Notes under the pieces: generated by a model
What the model saw: only the letters and a program-made list of their open reading frames with translations
Databases searched by the model: none
What the model was told of the DNA's origin: nothing
Part shown: in pieces, positions 8,715-15,360 of the stretch
Position numbering within the stretch: the first letter of the stretch is position 1
Layout of the letters: every line of letters begins with the position of its first letter
Program-made: the position numbers and the translations under genes
Source: an uncultured Alphaproteobacteria bacterium
GTDB taxonomy: Bacteria > Pseudomonadota > Alphaproteobacteria > Bin65
DNA: 42,017 bases
Reading direction: 5' to 3'
Assembly: GCA_947259335.1 (NCBI GenBank)
Contig: CAMYMQ010000296.1
Span: forward strand, 1-42,017

Positions 8715-8896
8715 GCCCACAGCCTGCCAGCAAGGCGCCGAAATCAAAGTCGTCTAACCGTGCCGCCCCGGCGCAAGGGCGGGCCTTCCGCTTCGCCGAC
8801 CGCGTGCTAGGCTGAGGCCAGCTGATCTTTCCTTGTCCTCGGTGGCGTTCGCCAGCGCCGATCGGCGGCGTTGGCACCGCGTCACGGAGGACAATC

Positions 8897-9241
8897 ATGA
8901 ACACCACTGTATCGAGCGAGCGATCACAGAAGATCGCCGCGCTCAACGACGATTTCCGCATGACGTTCGTCGGCGGCCTCGTCCTGGTCACGGCCGGCGT
9001 GCAGATGCTCGGACGCGACAGCGTTTCCGAAGCGCTCGCTGCCGTCCGCGCCTTCGACCGCTTCGGCGAGGACAACGATCCCTATGGCGAGCACGACTTC
9101 GGCTCGTTCACCCTCGAGGGCCTGACGCTGTTCTGGAAGATCGACTACTACGATCTCTTTCTCGAGGGCGGCGCGTCCGATCCCTGCGACCCGCACGCGA
9201 CGCGCCGGGTACTCACGGTGATGCTCGCCGACGAATACTGA
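8897..9241 (+). CDS. DUF3768 domain protein
   Basis: The 114-residue product matches DUF3768 along its length: ALNDDFRMTF near the start, VRAFDRFGEDNDPYGEHDF in the middle, LFWKIDYYD and the C-terminal RRVLTVMLADEY. The family is common on alphaproteobacterial plasmids and integrative elements, beside ParB-like and antirestriction genes; its function is unknown. ATG 8897 has GGAGG a few bases upstream (8886-8890). A textbook terminator follows at 9258-9285. The leader upstream (about 8820-8896) is GC-rich, self-complementary and shares the 11-mer CTGATCTTTCC (8822-8832) with the parB leader, hinting at a shared RNA element or regulator. Confidence 0.88.
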   Translation: MNTTVSSERSQKIAALNDDFRMTFVGGLVLVTAGVQMLGRDSVSEALAAVRAFDRFGEDNDPYGEHDFGSFTLEGLTLFWKIDYYDLFLEGGASDPCDPHATRRVLTVMLADEY

Positions 9242-9257
9242 TCCGAAAGGGTCGACT

Positions 9258-9285
9258 GCCCCGCTGACATGCGGGGCTTTTCTTT
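9258..9285 (+). terminator. Rho-independent terminator of the DUF3768 gene
   Basis: GCCCCGC (9258-9264) pairs with GCGGGGC (9271-9277) around loop TGACAT and is followed by TTTTCTTT. It begins 16 nt after the stop codon. Confidence 0.9.
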
Positions 9286-9299
9286 ATCCAAGACCTGGC

Positions 9300-9445
9300 T
9301 TCGTGCCGCCTCGGCACGAACGCGCGTCTACAGTCCGGTCCGTCTCCGCGGGAGCATGTGGGAAGCATCTGATCTTTCCGGATGTGCCTTCCCATCAATC
9401 GGGGACCGCGTGTCGAGCCGCCTGTGCGGCTCGCGGGCGGCCCCT
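9300..9445 (+). ncRNA. Structured 5' leader of parB (possible radC-type RNA motif)
   Basis: Three nested or adjacent stems lie between the DUF3768 terminator and the parB start. Hairpin 1 is TTCGTGCC (9300-9307) with GGCACGAA (9313-9320). Stem 2 is GGGAAGCATC (9360-9369) with GATG-TGC-CTTCCC (9381-9393), containing a 3-nt bulge. Stem 3 is GAGCCGC (9415-9421) with GCGGCTC (9426-9432), enclosed by GGGG (9401-9404) with CCCC (9441-9444). The leader stops 22 nt before the start codon. From memory, the radC RNA motif occurs in front of DNA-binding, integrase and antirestriction genes in Proteobacteria; assignment to it is a guess, the structure is seen directly. Confidence 0.6.
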
Positions 9446-9467
9446 TGTTCCCAAAAGGAGACTGGAG

Positions 9468-11306
9468 ATGAGCGCAAGGCTCAAGACGATCCCGCTGTCG
9501 AAGCTGCAGCGGGCCCAAGCCAACGTGCGCAAGACGGGGCGGGACGCCGACGTCAAGGCACTCGCCGCAAGCATCGAGGCCCATGGCCTGTTGCAGAACC
9601 TCACGGTCCGGCCGGTCGCCACCAATGGCAAGTCGGACGATCGCTACGAGGTGATCGCCGGCGGCCGGCGCCTGGCGGCGCTGCGCAAGCTCGCCAAGAG
9701 CAAGCGCATCGCCAAGGACTTTCCCGTACCATGTTCGGTCCTCGCCGACAGCGAGCGGCCGGAAGAGCTGTCGTTGGCCGAGAATGTCGAGCGGCTGCCG
9801 TTGCACGCGGCGGACCAGTTCGATGCCTTCTACCGTCTCCACCACGAGGGGCTGGCGGCGGGTGAGATCGCTGCGCGGTTCGGCATCGCCGAACGTCTGG
9901 TCCTCCAGCGGCTCAAGCTTGCCGCGGTGAGCCCGAAGCTGGTCGACGTCTACCGCAACGACGGCATGACGCTCGAGCAGCTGATGGCTTTCACCGTCTC
10001 GGGGGATCCCGAGGCGCAGGAACGGGCCTGGTTCGAGAACCCGTACGGGCATGCGAGCCCGGCCGCGATCCGGCGGGCGCTGACCGCCGCCATGGTCGAG
10101 TTCCATGACCGGCGGGTACGCTTCGTCGGCGTCGCGGCCTACGAGGCCGCCGGCGGCGAGGTCGTCCGCGACCTGTTCAGCGAGGACGGCGACGGCTATC
10201 TGGCCGACAGCACGCTCCTCGACCGGCTGGTCTCGGAGAAGCTGACCAAGGAGGCCAAGGCGATCCTTGCCGAAGGCTGGTCCTGGATCGAGACGCTCCC
10301 GGACGTGGACTACGGCATGCTGGCCCGTTACGGGCGGGTATCGCCGACGGACGGGCTGAGCGATCAGGAGAAGTCGCGGCTGTCCGAGCTGTGCGACCGC
10401 TATGACGGTCTTGTCGAAACCCTCGACGAGGATCCGTCAACGGAGCACAGCGCCACGCTGGACGCGCTCGAGACGGAGATCGAAGCGCTCTCCAAGAAGC
10501 GCGAGCAATGGTCCGACGCCGACAAGGCGACGGCCGGCGCGATCGTCTCGGTCGGCCACGACGGCGGGCTCCACGTGGTCCGCGGGCTGGTCAAGCCCGA
10601 GGCCCGGAACAGCGAAGCGAACGGAGGCGAGCGCGAGAAGTCGGCAAACGGCTCGGCGCGTCCGAAGGACGGCATCTCCGATGCGTTGCGAGAGAACCTC
10701 TCGGCGCACCGGACCGCTGCTCTGAGAGCGGAGCTCGTCGACCGGCCCGAGGCCGCCTTCTCGGTGCTGCTCTACACGCTCGTCGTGCAGCTGTTCTTCG
10801 GCGGAGAGGAGACCTGTCTCAAGGTCACGCTCAACCCGACGGACATCTCGACCTACGAGGGCGTCGGGGACAGCCGCGCGGTGCAGGTCCTGGCTGAGCG
10901 CCAGCGCGCTTGGACCGAACGGCTTCCCGTCAAGGAAGGGCTGTGGCACTGGCTCCTGCGCCTCGAAGACGAGGACGAGTCGAGCCTGCTCGCGGTCTGC
11001 GTCGCGATGGTGCTCGACGCCGTCCGGCGCAAGCATGACCGGGAGGACGCGGCGCGGTTCGCGGACGCCGACCGGGTCGCCACAGCGCTGGGGCTGGATA
11101 TGAGCCAATGGTGGCAGCCGACGCGGGATGGCTACTTCGACCACGTTTCGAAGGAGCAGATACTGGCGGCCGTCGCCGAGGCCAAGTCCAGCAACGCGGC
11201 CGAGAACATCGCCAAGCTGAAGAAGCCGGCGATGGCGGCGAAGGCCGAAGCGCTGGTCAACGCGACGGGCTGGTTGCCCGCGCAATTCCGGGCAGGCCAA
11301 CCGTAG
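9468..11306 (+). CDS. ParB/RepB/Spo0J-family protein (large accessory type)
   Basis: The 612-residue product has the ParB N-terminal nuclease-like domain: KLQRAQANVRK near residue 10, GLLQNLTVRPV, VIAGGRRLAALRKLAKSK (about 61-78, with the CTP-binding GGRR-type box) and LSLAENVERLPLHA (about 101-114). A helix-turn-helix follows at about 128-155 (GEIAARFGIAERLVLQRLKL). The remaining 450 residues are the long C-terminal region typical of plasmid and island ParB-like proteins of alphaproteobacteria, of unknown role. ATG 9468 has AAAGGAG about ten bases upstream. No parA is in view, so it may act as a DNA-binding regulator rather than in partition. It is preceded by a structured leader and followed by a terminator. 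Confidence 0.88.
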   Translation: MSARLKTIPLSKLQRAQANVRKTGRDADVKALAASIEAHGLLQNLTVRPVATNGKSDDRYEVIAGGRRLAALRKLAKSKRIAKDFPVPCSVLADSERPEELSLAENVERLPLHAADQFDAFYRLHHEGLAAGEIAARFGIAERLVLQRLKLAAVSPKLVDVYRNDGMTLEQLMAFTVSGDPEAQERAWFENPYGHASPAAIRRALTAAMVEFHDRRVRFVGVAAYEAAGGEVVRDLFSEDGDGYLADSTLLDRLVSEKLTKEAKAILAEGWSWIETLPDVDYGMLARYGRVSPTDGLSDQEKSRLSELCDRYDGLVETLDEDPSTEHSATLDALETEIEALSKKREQWSDADKATAGAIVSVGHDGGLHVVRGLVKPEARNSEANGGEREKSANGSARPKDGISDALRENLSAHRTAALRAELVDRPEAAFSVLLYTLVVQLFFGGEETCLKVTLNPTDISTYEGVGDSRAVQVLAERQRAWTERLPVKEGLWHWLLRLEDEDESSLLAVCVAMVLDAVRRKHDREDAARFADADRVATALGLDMSQWWQPTRDGYFDHVSKEQILAAVAEAKSSNAAENIAKLKKPAMAAKAEALVNATGWLPAQFRAGQP

Positions 11307-11335
11307 ACGGTAAGCCGCTTATCCCAAGTTCCTCC

Positions 11336-11364
11336 AAGGGTCGCTTTATGCGACCCTTCCCTTT
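11336..11364 (+). terminator. Terminator of parB
   Basis: AAGGGTCGC (11336-11344) pairs with GCGACCCTT (11350-11358) around TTTAT, followed by CCCTTT. It starts 30 nt after the parB stop codon. The T-run is short but the stem is perfect. Confidence 0.75.
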
Positions 11365-11553
11365 ATTGCCACTGCATCACAGCCAGTCGAATTAGCCGAT
11401 TCAGATTAGATGTCTTACCCACCGTCTGGAGGCATGGCGCGAACAGCCCCGACTTTCGTCGGAATGGCAATGGGATAGAGCCGGTAGCCTTTGGTTTGCC
11501 GGAACTTCGACGCCTTCAGCTCAAATTTTCGAGCGTGTGAAGCCCCATAGATA

Positions 11554-11581
11554 TTGACAACATTTTTGGAGACGCTACAAT
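11554..11581 (+). promoter_or_regulatory. Sigma-70-type promoter of the plus-strand small RNA
   Basis: TTGACA (11554-11559) matches the -35 consensus exactly and TACAAT (11576-11581) matches the -10 at five of six positions, with a 16-bp spacer. Expected initiation is near 11587-11589, directly before the conserved RNA stem. No ORF of note follows, so the promoter points to a non-coding transcript. Confidence 0.75.
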
Positions 11582-11586
11582 ATCTA

Positions 11587-11656
11587 GTGTAAAGCCTCCC
11601 CCACCGCATATAGGAGCAATTGCTCTAGCGGTGCTGAAGGGGAGGCTACTTTTTTT
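11587..11656 (+). ncRNA. Small structured RNA, copy 1, convergent with abi (AbiF-associated RNA candidate)
   Basis: A predicted transcript of about 70 nt. Stem 1 is AGCCTCCCC (11593-11601) with GGGGAGGCT (11639-11647), 9 bp. Stem 2 is CACCGC (11602-11607) with GCGGTG (11628-11633), offset by a 3'-side bulge CTGAA (11634-11638). The apical hairpin is GAGC-AATT-GCTC (11614-11625). Seven T follow (11650-11656). It has its own near-consensus promoter. Its 3' end overlaps the abi stop codon (11646-11648), and its T-tract is the complement of the last Lys codons of abi. It is homologous to copy 2 at 12849-12920, with compensatory changes. From memory, Rfam describes an abiF RNA motif beside Abi_2 genes and AbiF is reported as a toxin with an RNA antitoxin; an antitoxin role here is inference. 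Confidence 0.8.
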
Positions 11657-12830
11657 GTCCAAAGCTATTAGCCACGACTAGGTAGGAACGCCTCTTTAGC
11701 ATTCCTACTTCATCGAGTGAGCCTACATGGGAGCTACACCAAAACTCCATTTGCTGCCAATTTTCAGGAAATCCGAAATAATTCATCGGCAACTTGTCAA
11801 ATTCCGCAACAAGTGCCTTCAATCTTTGGTACCATCTTGATTGCTCATTCGAGACCTTTGAAAGTAAAAGGTGAAGAAAGCAACAGTATCCATAGAGACT
11901 ATTTTCGTTGGCTGAGATTTTGACCGCCTGGCCAAGCCTAGCTTCCTTTTCTGTTACGATTCCAGCTATTTCAGTGTACCGATTGGGAAACGTAATATGC
12001 GACCAATTCGGAGGCCAATTTACAATTGGTTCATGATGAGCGCAGTGATTACGTAGATTTCGCAAGCCATACAAATTCCCTTGAAGCACTTTGCATGTGA
12101 CGCCGAACGAATCCGCAATGGGATAGGCGATCTCCCTTCTAAGTTTCGAATAGATGTTTACAAGAGTGCCAAACGATGCGTATTGGAGGATTTCCCAAGG
12201 TGACGCCCGACGAAACGCTTCGTTTGCTTCGGCGGTTAGCACTTTATTTCGTTTTTCTCTTTTAGGGCTAAGAGTCGTGTTATGTTTTTCCGCTAGCGAA
12301 GGCTCAAGCTCTTTTCGAAACTCAATATACCTATTCCGTAGCCTCCAAGATCTTACGTAATCTTTCTTTAGGGAATCAAATATTTGCCCTCTACTATAGA
12401 TAGCCTTCTGAACATTCTCCGGCAAACCCCTCAAGGACACTTCACTAGAAAGTTCTGGAATACGCGCGCCAAAATCATATATATCTTCGTCCTCCAATGT
12501 AAAAGTGCTCGATCCATTTGCCGATTTATAGTCTCCAATTTTCATTACTATTTGTGATCTTAGAGAAATTTCTATCTTTTCTAGAGGGCCAAGCAATAGC
12601 AATCTTAACCTTCTATCAAACCAATACAATTCTATTACGTGTGTAATCTTTACTTCATCCGCATACGTATTATCGGGCTTTAGGAAGAAATTGTGGTATG
12701 GCTTTAATCGCCGATGGCCTACATATCTTAGAAAGAACATCGCATCGGCAGGCGAGTCTATAGTCAGGTTTCGCTCTTCGAGTATCTTTATTATTTCTTC
12801 AGTTGATTTATATTCTCGTTCTACAGCCAT
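11646..12830 (-). CDS. Abi family protein (Abi_2; AbiD/AbiF-like HEPN protein)
   Basis: The 394-residue product has the Abi_2 (PF07751) signature YWFDRRLRLLLLGPLEKIE at about residues 69-87, then LRSQIV, and a HEPN RNase motif in RNLRNHCAHHEP: Arg260-Asn-X3-His265. Relatives block phage growth by abortive infection, and HEPN motifs usually cut RNA. GC content is far below that of neighbouring genes, which suggests recent transfer. The ATG at 12830 has a GGGGA stretch about 8 nt upstream. Homologous structured RNAs lie on both sides: copy 2 (12849-12920) directly upstream on the same strand, ending in a terminator 19 nt before the start codon, and copy 1 (11587-11656) convergent with overlapping 3' ends. 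This fits a toxin held by an RNA antitoxin, with expression dependent on read-through. Family call is firm; the antitoxin model is inference. Confidence 0.93.
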   Translation of the reverse strand: MAVEREYKSTEEIIKILEERNLTIDSPADAMFFLRYVGHRRLKPYHNFFLKPDNTYADEVKITHVIELYWFDRRLRLLLLGPLEKIEISLRSQIVMKIGDYKSANGSSTFTLEDEDIYDFGARIPELSSEVSLRGLPENVQKAIYSRGQIFDSLKKDYVRSWRLRNRYIEFRKELEPSLAEKHNTTLSPKREKRNKVLTAEANEAFRRASPWEILQYASFGTLVNIYSKLRREIAYPIADSFGVTCKVLQGNLYGLRNLRNHCAHHEPIVNWPPNWSHITFPNRYTEIAGIVTEKEARLGQAVKISANENSLYGYCCFLHLLLSKVSNEQSRWYQRLKALVAEFDKLPMNYFGFPENWQQMEFWCSSHVGSLDEVGMLKRRSYLVVANSFGQKK

Positions 12831-12848
12831 AGAGCGAGTCCCCGGGCC

Positions 12849-12920
12849 AAAAAAATAGCCGCCCCTGCAGCACCAAAGAGCGGGCTTACGCCCAATATCC
12901 CGGCGGGGGCGGCTTTAACG
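12849..12920 (-). ncRNA. Small structured RNA, copy 2, in the 5' leader of abi (AbiF-associated RNA candidate)
   Basis: Read on the minus strand the element is TTAAAGCC followed by stem 1 AGCCGCCCC (12906-12914) with GGGGCGGCT (12857-12865), a short stem CGCC/GGTG with a G-U pair, a 3'-side bulge CTGCA, an apical hairpin GGGC-GTAA-GCCC with a GNRA-type loop, and a T7 tract (12849-12855). Against copy 1 the fifth pair of stem 1 changes from T-A to G-C and the apical stem changes A-T to G-C, so structure rather than sequence is kept. The T-tract ends 18 bases before the abi start codon. abi mRNA would have to read through this terminator unless it has its own promoter in the remaining gap, where I see none. 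Role as RNA antitoxin is inferred. Confidence 0.78.
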
Positions 12921-12930
12921 GCTAGCGAGA

Positions 12931-12982
12931 TATTCACTGATCGCCCGGAAAGCAAGGAAAATGCGATCACATTTTCGTGATC
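12931..12982 (-). promoter_or_regulatory. Weak promoter and inverted repeat upstream of RNA copy 2 and abi
   Basis: On the minus strand a -10-like TGAATA (12931-12936) lies 17 bp from a poor -35-like TTCCTT (12954-12959). Just upstream is a perfect dyad GATCAC (12965-12970), ATTTTC, GTGATC (12977-12982), placed where an activator or repressor could act. The remaining 12983-13176 holds no gene; two minus-strand ORFs (12821-13072 and 12915-13121) overlap the RNA or the dyad and show no family signal. Confidence 0.4.
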
Positions 12983-13176
12983 TGCGGTGCATTCGCCGCT
13001 CGAGCCATGGGGCAAGGGTGAAAAGGCCCCTACACCAGACGTCTCCGCGGCAAGTCGCGACGAACGAATCAAGAGGCCGAACTTTTGATCGTGAGCAACG
13101 TTTGTTCCGATTTCGTTCCAATGCCAGTGAATCCTAGCTTGGAGGAAGACTGATCGTCTATCAATGCTTCAATTCG

Positions 13177-14154
13177 CTAGCATGTATCACTTGGCAGCTC
13201 GTGGTCAGGTGTGAATCGCTCTCGCGCAGTCGTCAGAAATTCCTTTCGCAAGTGTGGTAGGGCTCCTCTCGCCTCAACTGCGCCTAGTCCGGCTAGGCGC
13301 TCGATTTGGCTGGTTCTATCCATTGAGAAGGTACCAGCAGGAACTTTCGGGCTATAGCGCCACACCCTTGTTCCGGAGTGGGGGTGCCCGGTAAGGATGT
13401 TGGCGACGCCGAGTGACGCGTTACTTTGGCCTTGAAGAAATAAGTTTATTAGATTTCGACCCATTAAGCCCATTCCGACTAGTCCGGGATCTGCGACAAA
13501 GGTCCAGGTATCATCGGTACAGCCCAGGCTAAGCACACGCAGATCGTGGCCGGGCCATCCCAAGATGCCGACCGCTTCAACGACAGCAAGTCCCGTCGGG
13601 TTGTTGGCCCAGATGCCGCCATCAAGGAGATGGCTTCCAGTCGGTATTCGATGTGAGGGAAAGTATACTGGTGCAGCCGCAGTTGCCATTGCAACATCAA
13701 CCGCGTCTACGTGGCAATCCACTTCCAGTCGGGGATGATGAGCAGTCTTGAATACATATACAGATTGCCGATCACGATGATAGGCAGGAATTACGAGGCG
13801 TGTAAAACTGTGGCCTAGCTTCTTTTCTCTAAATACTTCGAAAAGTTCGGCGCGTAGATTGGATGGGTCATATTTCGGCCGGAGCGGCCAGCGTACATAA
13901 CGGAGAATGCGGTCGAGGCAACCTTCCAATTGCCCGAAAACCTGCGGGCCGCGCTCCCTGTAAAATGTCAATATCTCCTGCGCCGATAGACCGATCCCTA
14001 GACCTAGCGCAATAAGCCCTCCAGTCGAAGTCCCGGCGATCAGGTCAAAGTGGTCGACGATCTTCTCGCCAGTGGCCTCCTCTACAACGGCTAGAAATGA
14101 AGCTGGCGCGACTCCTTTGATGCCGCCGCCATCTATGGCAAGAATGCGCTTCAT
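13177..14154 (-). CDS. Patatin-like phospholipase (CapV-like)
   Basis: The 325-residue product is a single patatin domain: the oxyanion-hole motif DGGGIKGV at about residues 8-15, the nucleophile-elbow GTSTGG at about 41-46, and the catalytic-Asp motif DGGIWANNP at about 176-184. Patatins are Ser-Asp lipid acyl hydrolases; compact bacterial forms of this length include CapV, the membrane-degrading effector of CBASS switched on by cyclic dinucleotides. I use ATG 14154, 10 nt after GGAG, rather than the upstream GTG 14172. No CD-NTase, Cap2 or Cap3 gene is visible on either side, so it is an orphan or part of a broken system. It lies behind and on the same strand as the abi gene, which suggests a small defence island. 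Confidence 0.88.
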   Translation of the reverse strand: MKRILAIDGGGIKGVAPASFLAVVEEATGEKIVDHFDLIAGTSTGGLIALGLGIGLSAQEILTFYRERGPQVFGQLEGCLDRILRYVRWPLRPKYDPSNLRAELFEVFREKKLGHSFTRLVIPAYHRDRQSVYVFKTAHHPRLEVDCHVDAVDVAMATAAAPVYFPSHRIPTGSHLLDGGIWANNPTGLAVVEAVGILGWPGHDLRVLSLGCTDDTWTFVADPGLVGMGLMGRNLINLFLQGQSNASLGVANILTGHPHSGTRVWRYSPKVPAGTFSMDRTSQIERLAGLGAVEARGALPHLRKEFLTTARERFTPDHELPSDTC

Positions 14155-14565
14155 TATTCGCCGCTCCGGCACATTTCAAAGTCACCCGAACACATTCTCT
14201 AGGATTGGACCCGTATATCGACAATACCATAGGGCATCCTCGATGTCGCACAGCGACCTACAGGCCTCGCGCCAAGAGCTCATTGGGCAACCACTCAGGC
14301 ACCTGGATGTAACTCATGTGGTCTCGCCAATGCGAGCGAATGGCTTGGTTCTTGCAACTGGTATTTCGCGCCGCTGCGTGTTCTGCGCATCCTTCCACCT
14401 ACTGACAGGAAAGGTGGTGTCCTGCGGGACATGTCGCTGACGCGCTAGAGTGTCACAGAACTCCATCTTTCTCAGCATAGGCCGGCCGCGATGTACTATC
14501 TCCACGCTGTGATTCTCGGATTCAATGGCTCGTACGATCGTTTTCAGCTAAGAGCATGCTATCCA

Positions 14566-14778
14566 TCAATTGAGTGGGGTCGCCTCGGTCGATAGCGATT
14601 GCACAGTCTCGTAGCGCCGGCCGTCCGCAGAGATGTACCGGCATCGGGCGATGCTCAAGACTTCTGGATCGCCGTCTATGATCTCTAGCCAGCACCCTGC
14701 GGTGCGACCTGATTGATTGGTCTATGGTTGTTCAAAGCTAGGTCGGAACGGCACGTCTCCCAACAGTTGTTCGAACAT
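14566..14778 (-). pseudogene. Possible decayed small gene with an in-frame TAG
   Basis: On the minus strand an ATG at 14778 opens a frame reading MFEQLLGDVPFRPSFEQP, then TAG (14722-14724), then 51 further codons including WLEIIDGDPEVLSIARCRY and ADGRRYETVQSLST before TGA at 14566-14568. The downstream part has a protein-like composition (alternating hydrophobic and charged residues), but no family is recognised and the frame could be open by chance. Confidence 0.25.
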
Positions 14779-14804
14779 TGTCGAGTTGCCGTAGAATTGC
14801 TCGT

Positions 14805-14830
14805 GTGCCGCCTCGGCACAAACACACGTC
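14805..14830 (+). repeat. Partial copy of the parB-leader hairpin
   Basis: These 26 bases match 9303-9328 at 23 positions. The 15-nt hairpin GTGCCGCCTCGGCAC is identical, and the following segment differs by three G-to-A changes (CGCGCGTC becomes CACACGTC in its last part). The rest of the leader is not convincingly kept and no gene follows within 500 bp on the plus strand, so it looks like a remnant. Confidence 0.65.
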
Positions 14831-15360
14831 CTTCGATCTGGCCGTCGCCTACGCTACAGTATGTGCGTTAGGGTCCCGAATTCGGCAGCAGGGTCGATGC
14901 GCGCCTCTGGCAATACGAAGCCACGCGCACATGCGTCTTATTCGGATGCGACTCCAAGTAATAATTGATTAACCACGTCGAGGCCTCAGTAGCACTAAGC
15001 GAATTTCGGATCGGTCGATCAATTCATTGAAGTTGGTCGATGAAACCAGATCAATTCGCCAGATCTCGAATTGGGTGGTTCCATATGGCTCTTATTGGGC
15101 TCCCATTCGGTCGGGGCAATTCTCATGTGCCGTACAGACACAAGGGCACGTCTTTCGTAATCGATCCACGCCGCGGTATCCTATCGCTGCGGGCTCGGGG
15201 GGCAATTCATCCGCTCGACGCGCGCCTCCGGCGTGGAGGCTGATGGTTGGAAAGCCAACACAGAGGTGAATGCTGATCTATCGGATCGGCGCCCTCTATC
15301 GCGTGCGGCGGTGCACTGGCAGCGAGTGGTGATCGACCTCCCGGCGCTGCGACCTGTGCC

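Larger units (their letters stand above)
11307..11645. other. Intergenic region between parB and abi
   Basis: It contains the parB terminator, an AT-rich stretch beginning near 11385 where composition drops sharply, a sigma-70-like promoter (11554-11581) and the small structured RNA 11587-11656. A 64-codon minus-strand ORF at 11415-11609 overlaps the promoter, has no family signal and is not called. Confidence 0.6.
14155..15360. other. Gene-poor 1.2-kb region between patatin and serine recombinase
   Basis: No intact gene is recognised. It holds a 71-codon minus-strand reading frame with one internal stop (14566-14778), a partial copy of the parB-leader hairpin (14805-14830), and short plus-strand ORFs (14778-14972, 15040-15243) without family signal or RBS. 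The look is of decayed accessory DNA next to a recombinase; an attachment site could lie here but cannot be recognised without a comparison sequence. Confidence 0.5.

Noticed and set aside
3455-11306. A complete conjugation system
   Set aside because: Only pump-type ATPases and accessory proteins are present; no VirB-like channel genes or relaxase motif could be found in the window.
11415-11609. 64-codon minus-strand ORF
   Set aside because: It overlaps the near-consensus promoter of RNA copy 1 and has no RBS or family signal.
12821-13072. 83-codon minus-strand ORF upstream of abi
   Set aside because: It runs through RNA copy 2, whose structure conserved with copy 1 explains the sequence better; no protein family pattern.
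15040-15243. 67-codon plus-strand ORF in the gene-poor region
   Set aside because: No RBS and no recognisable family; composition alone does not support it.
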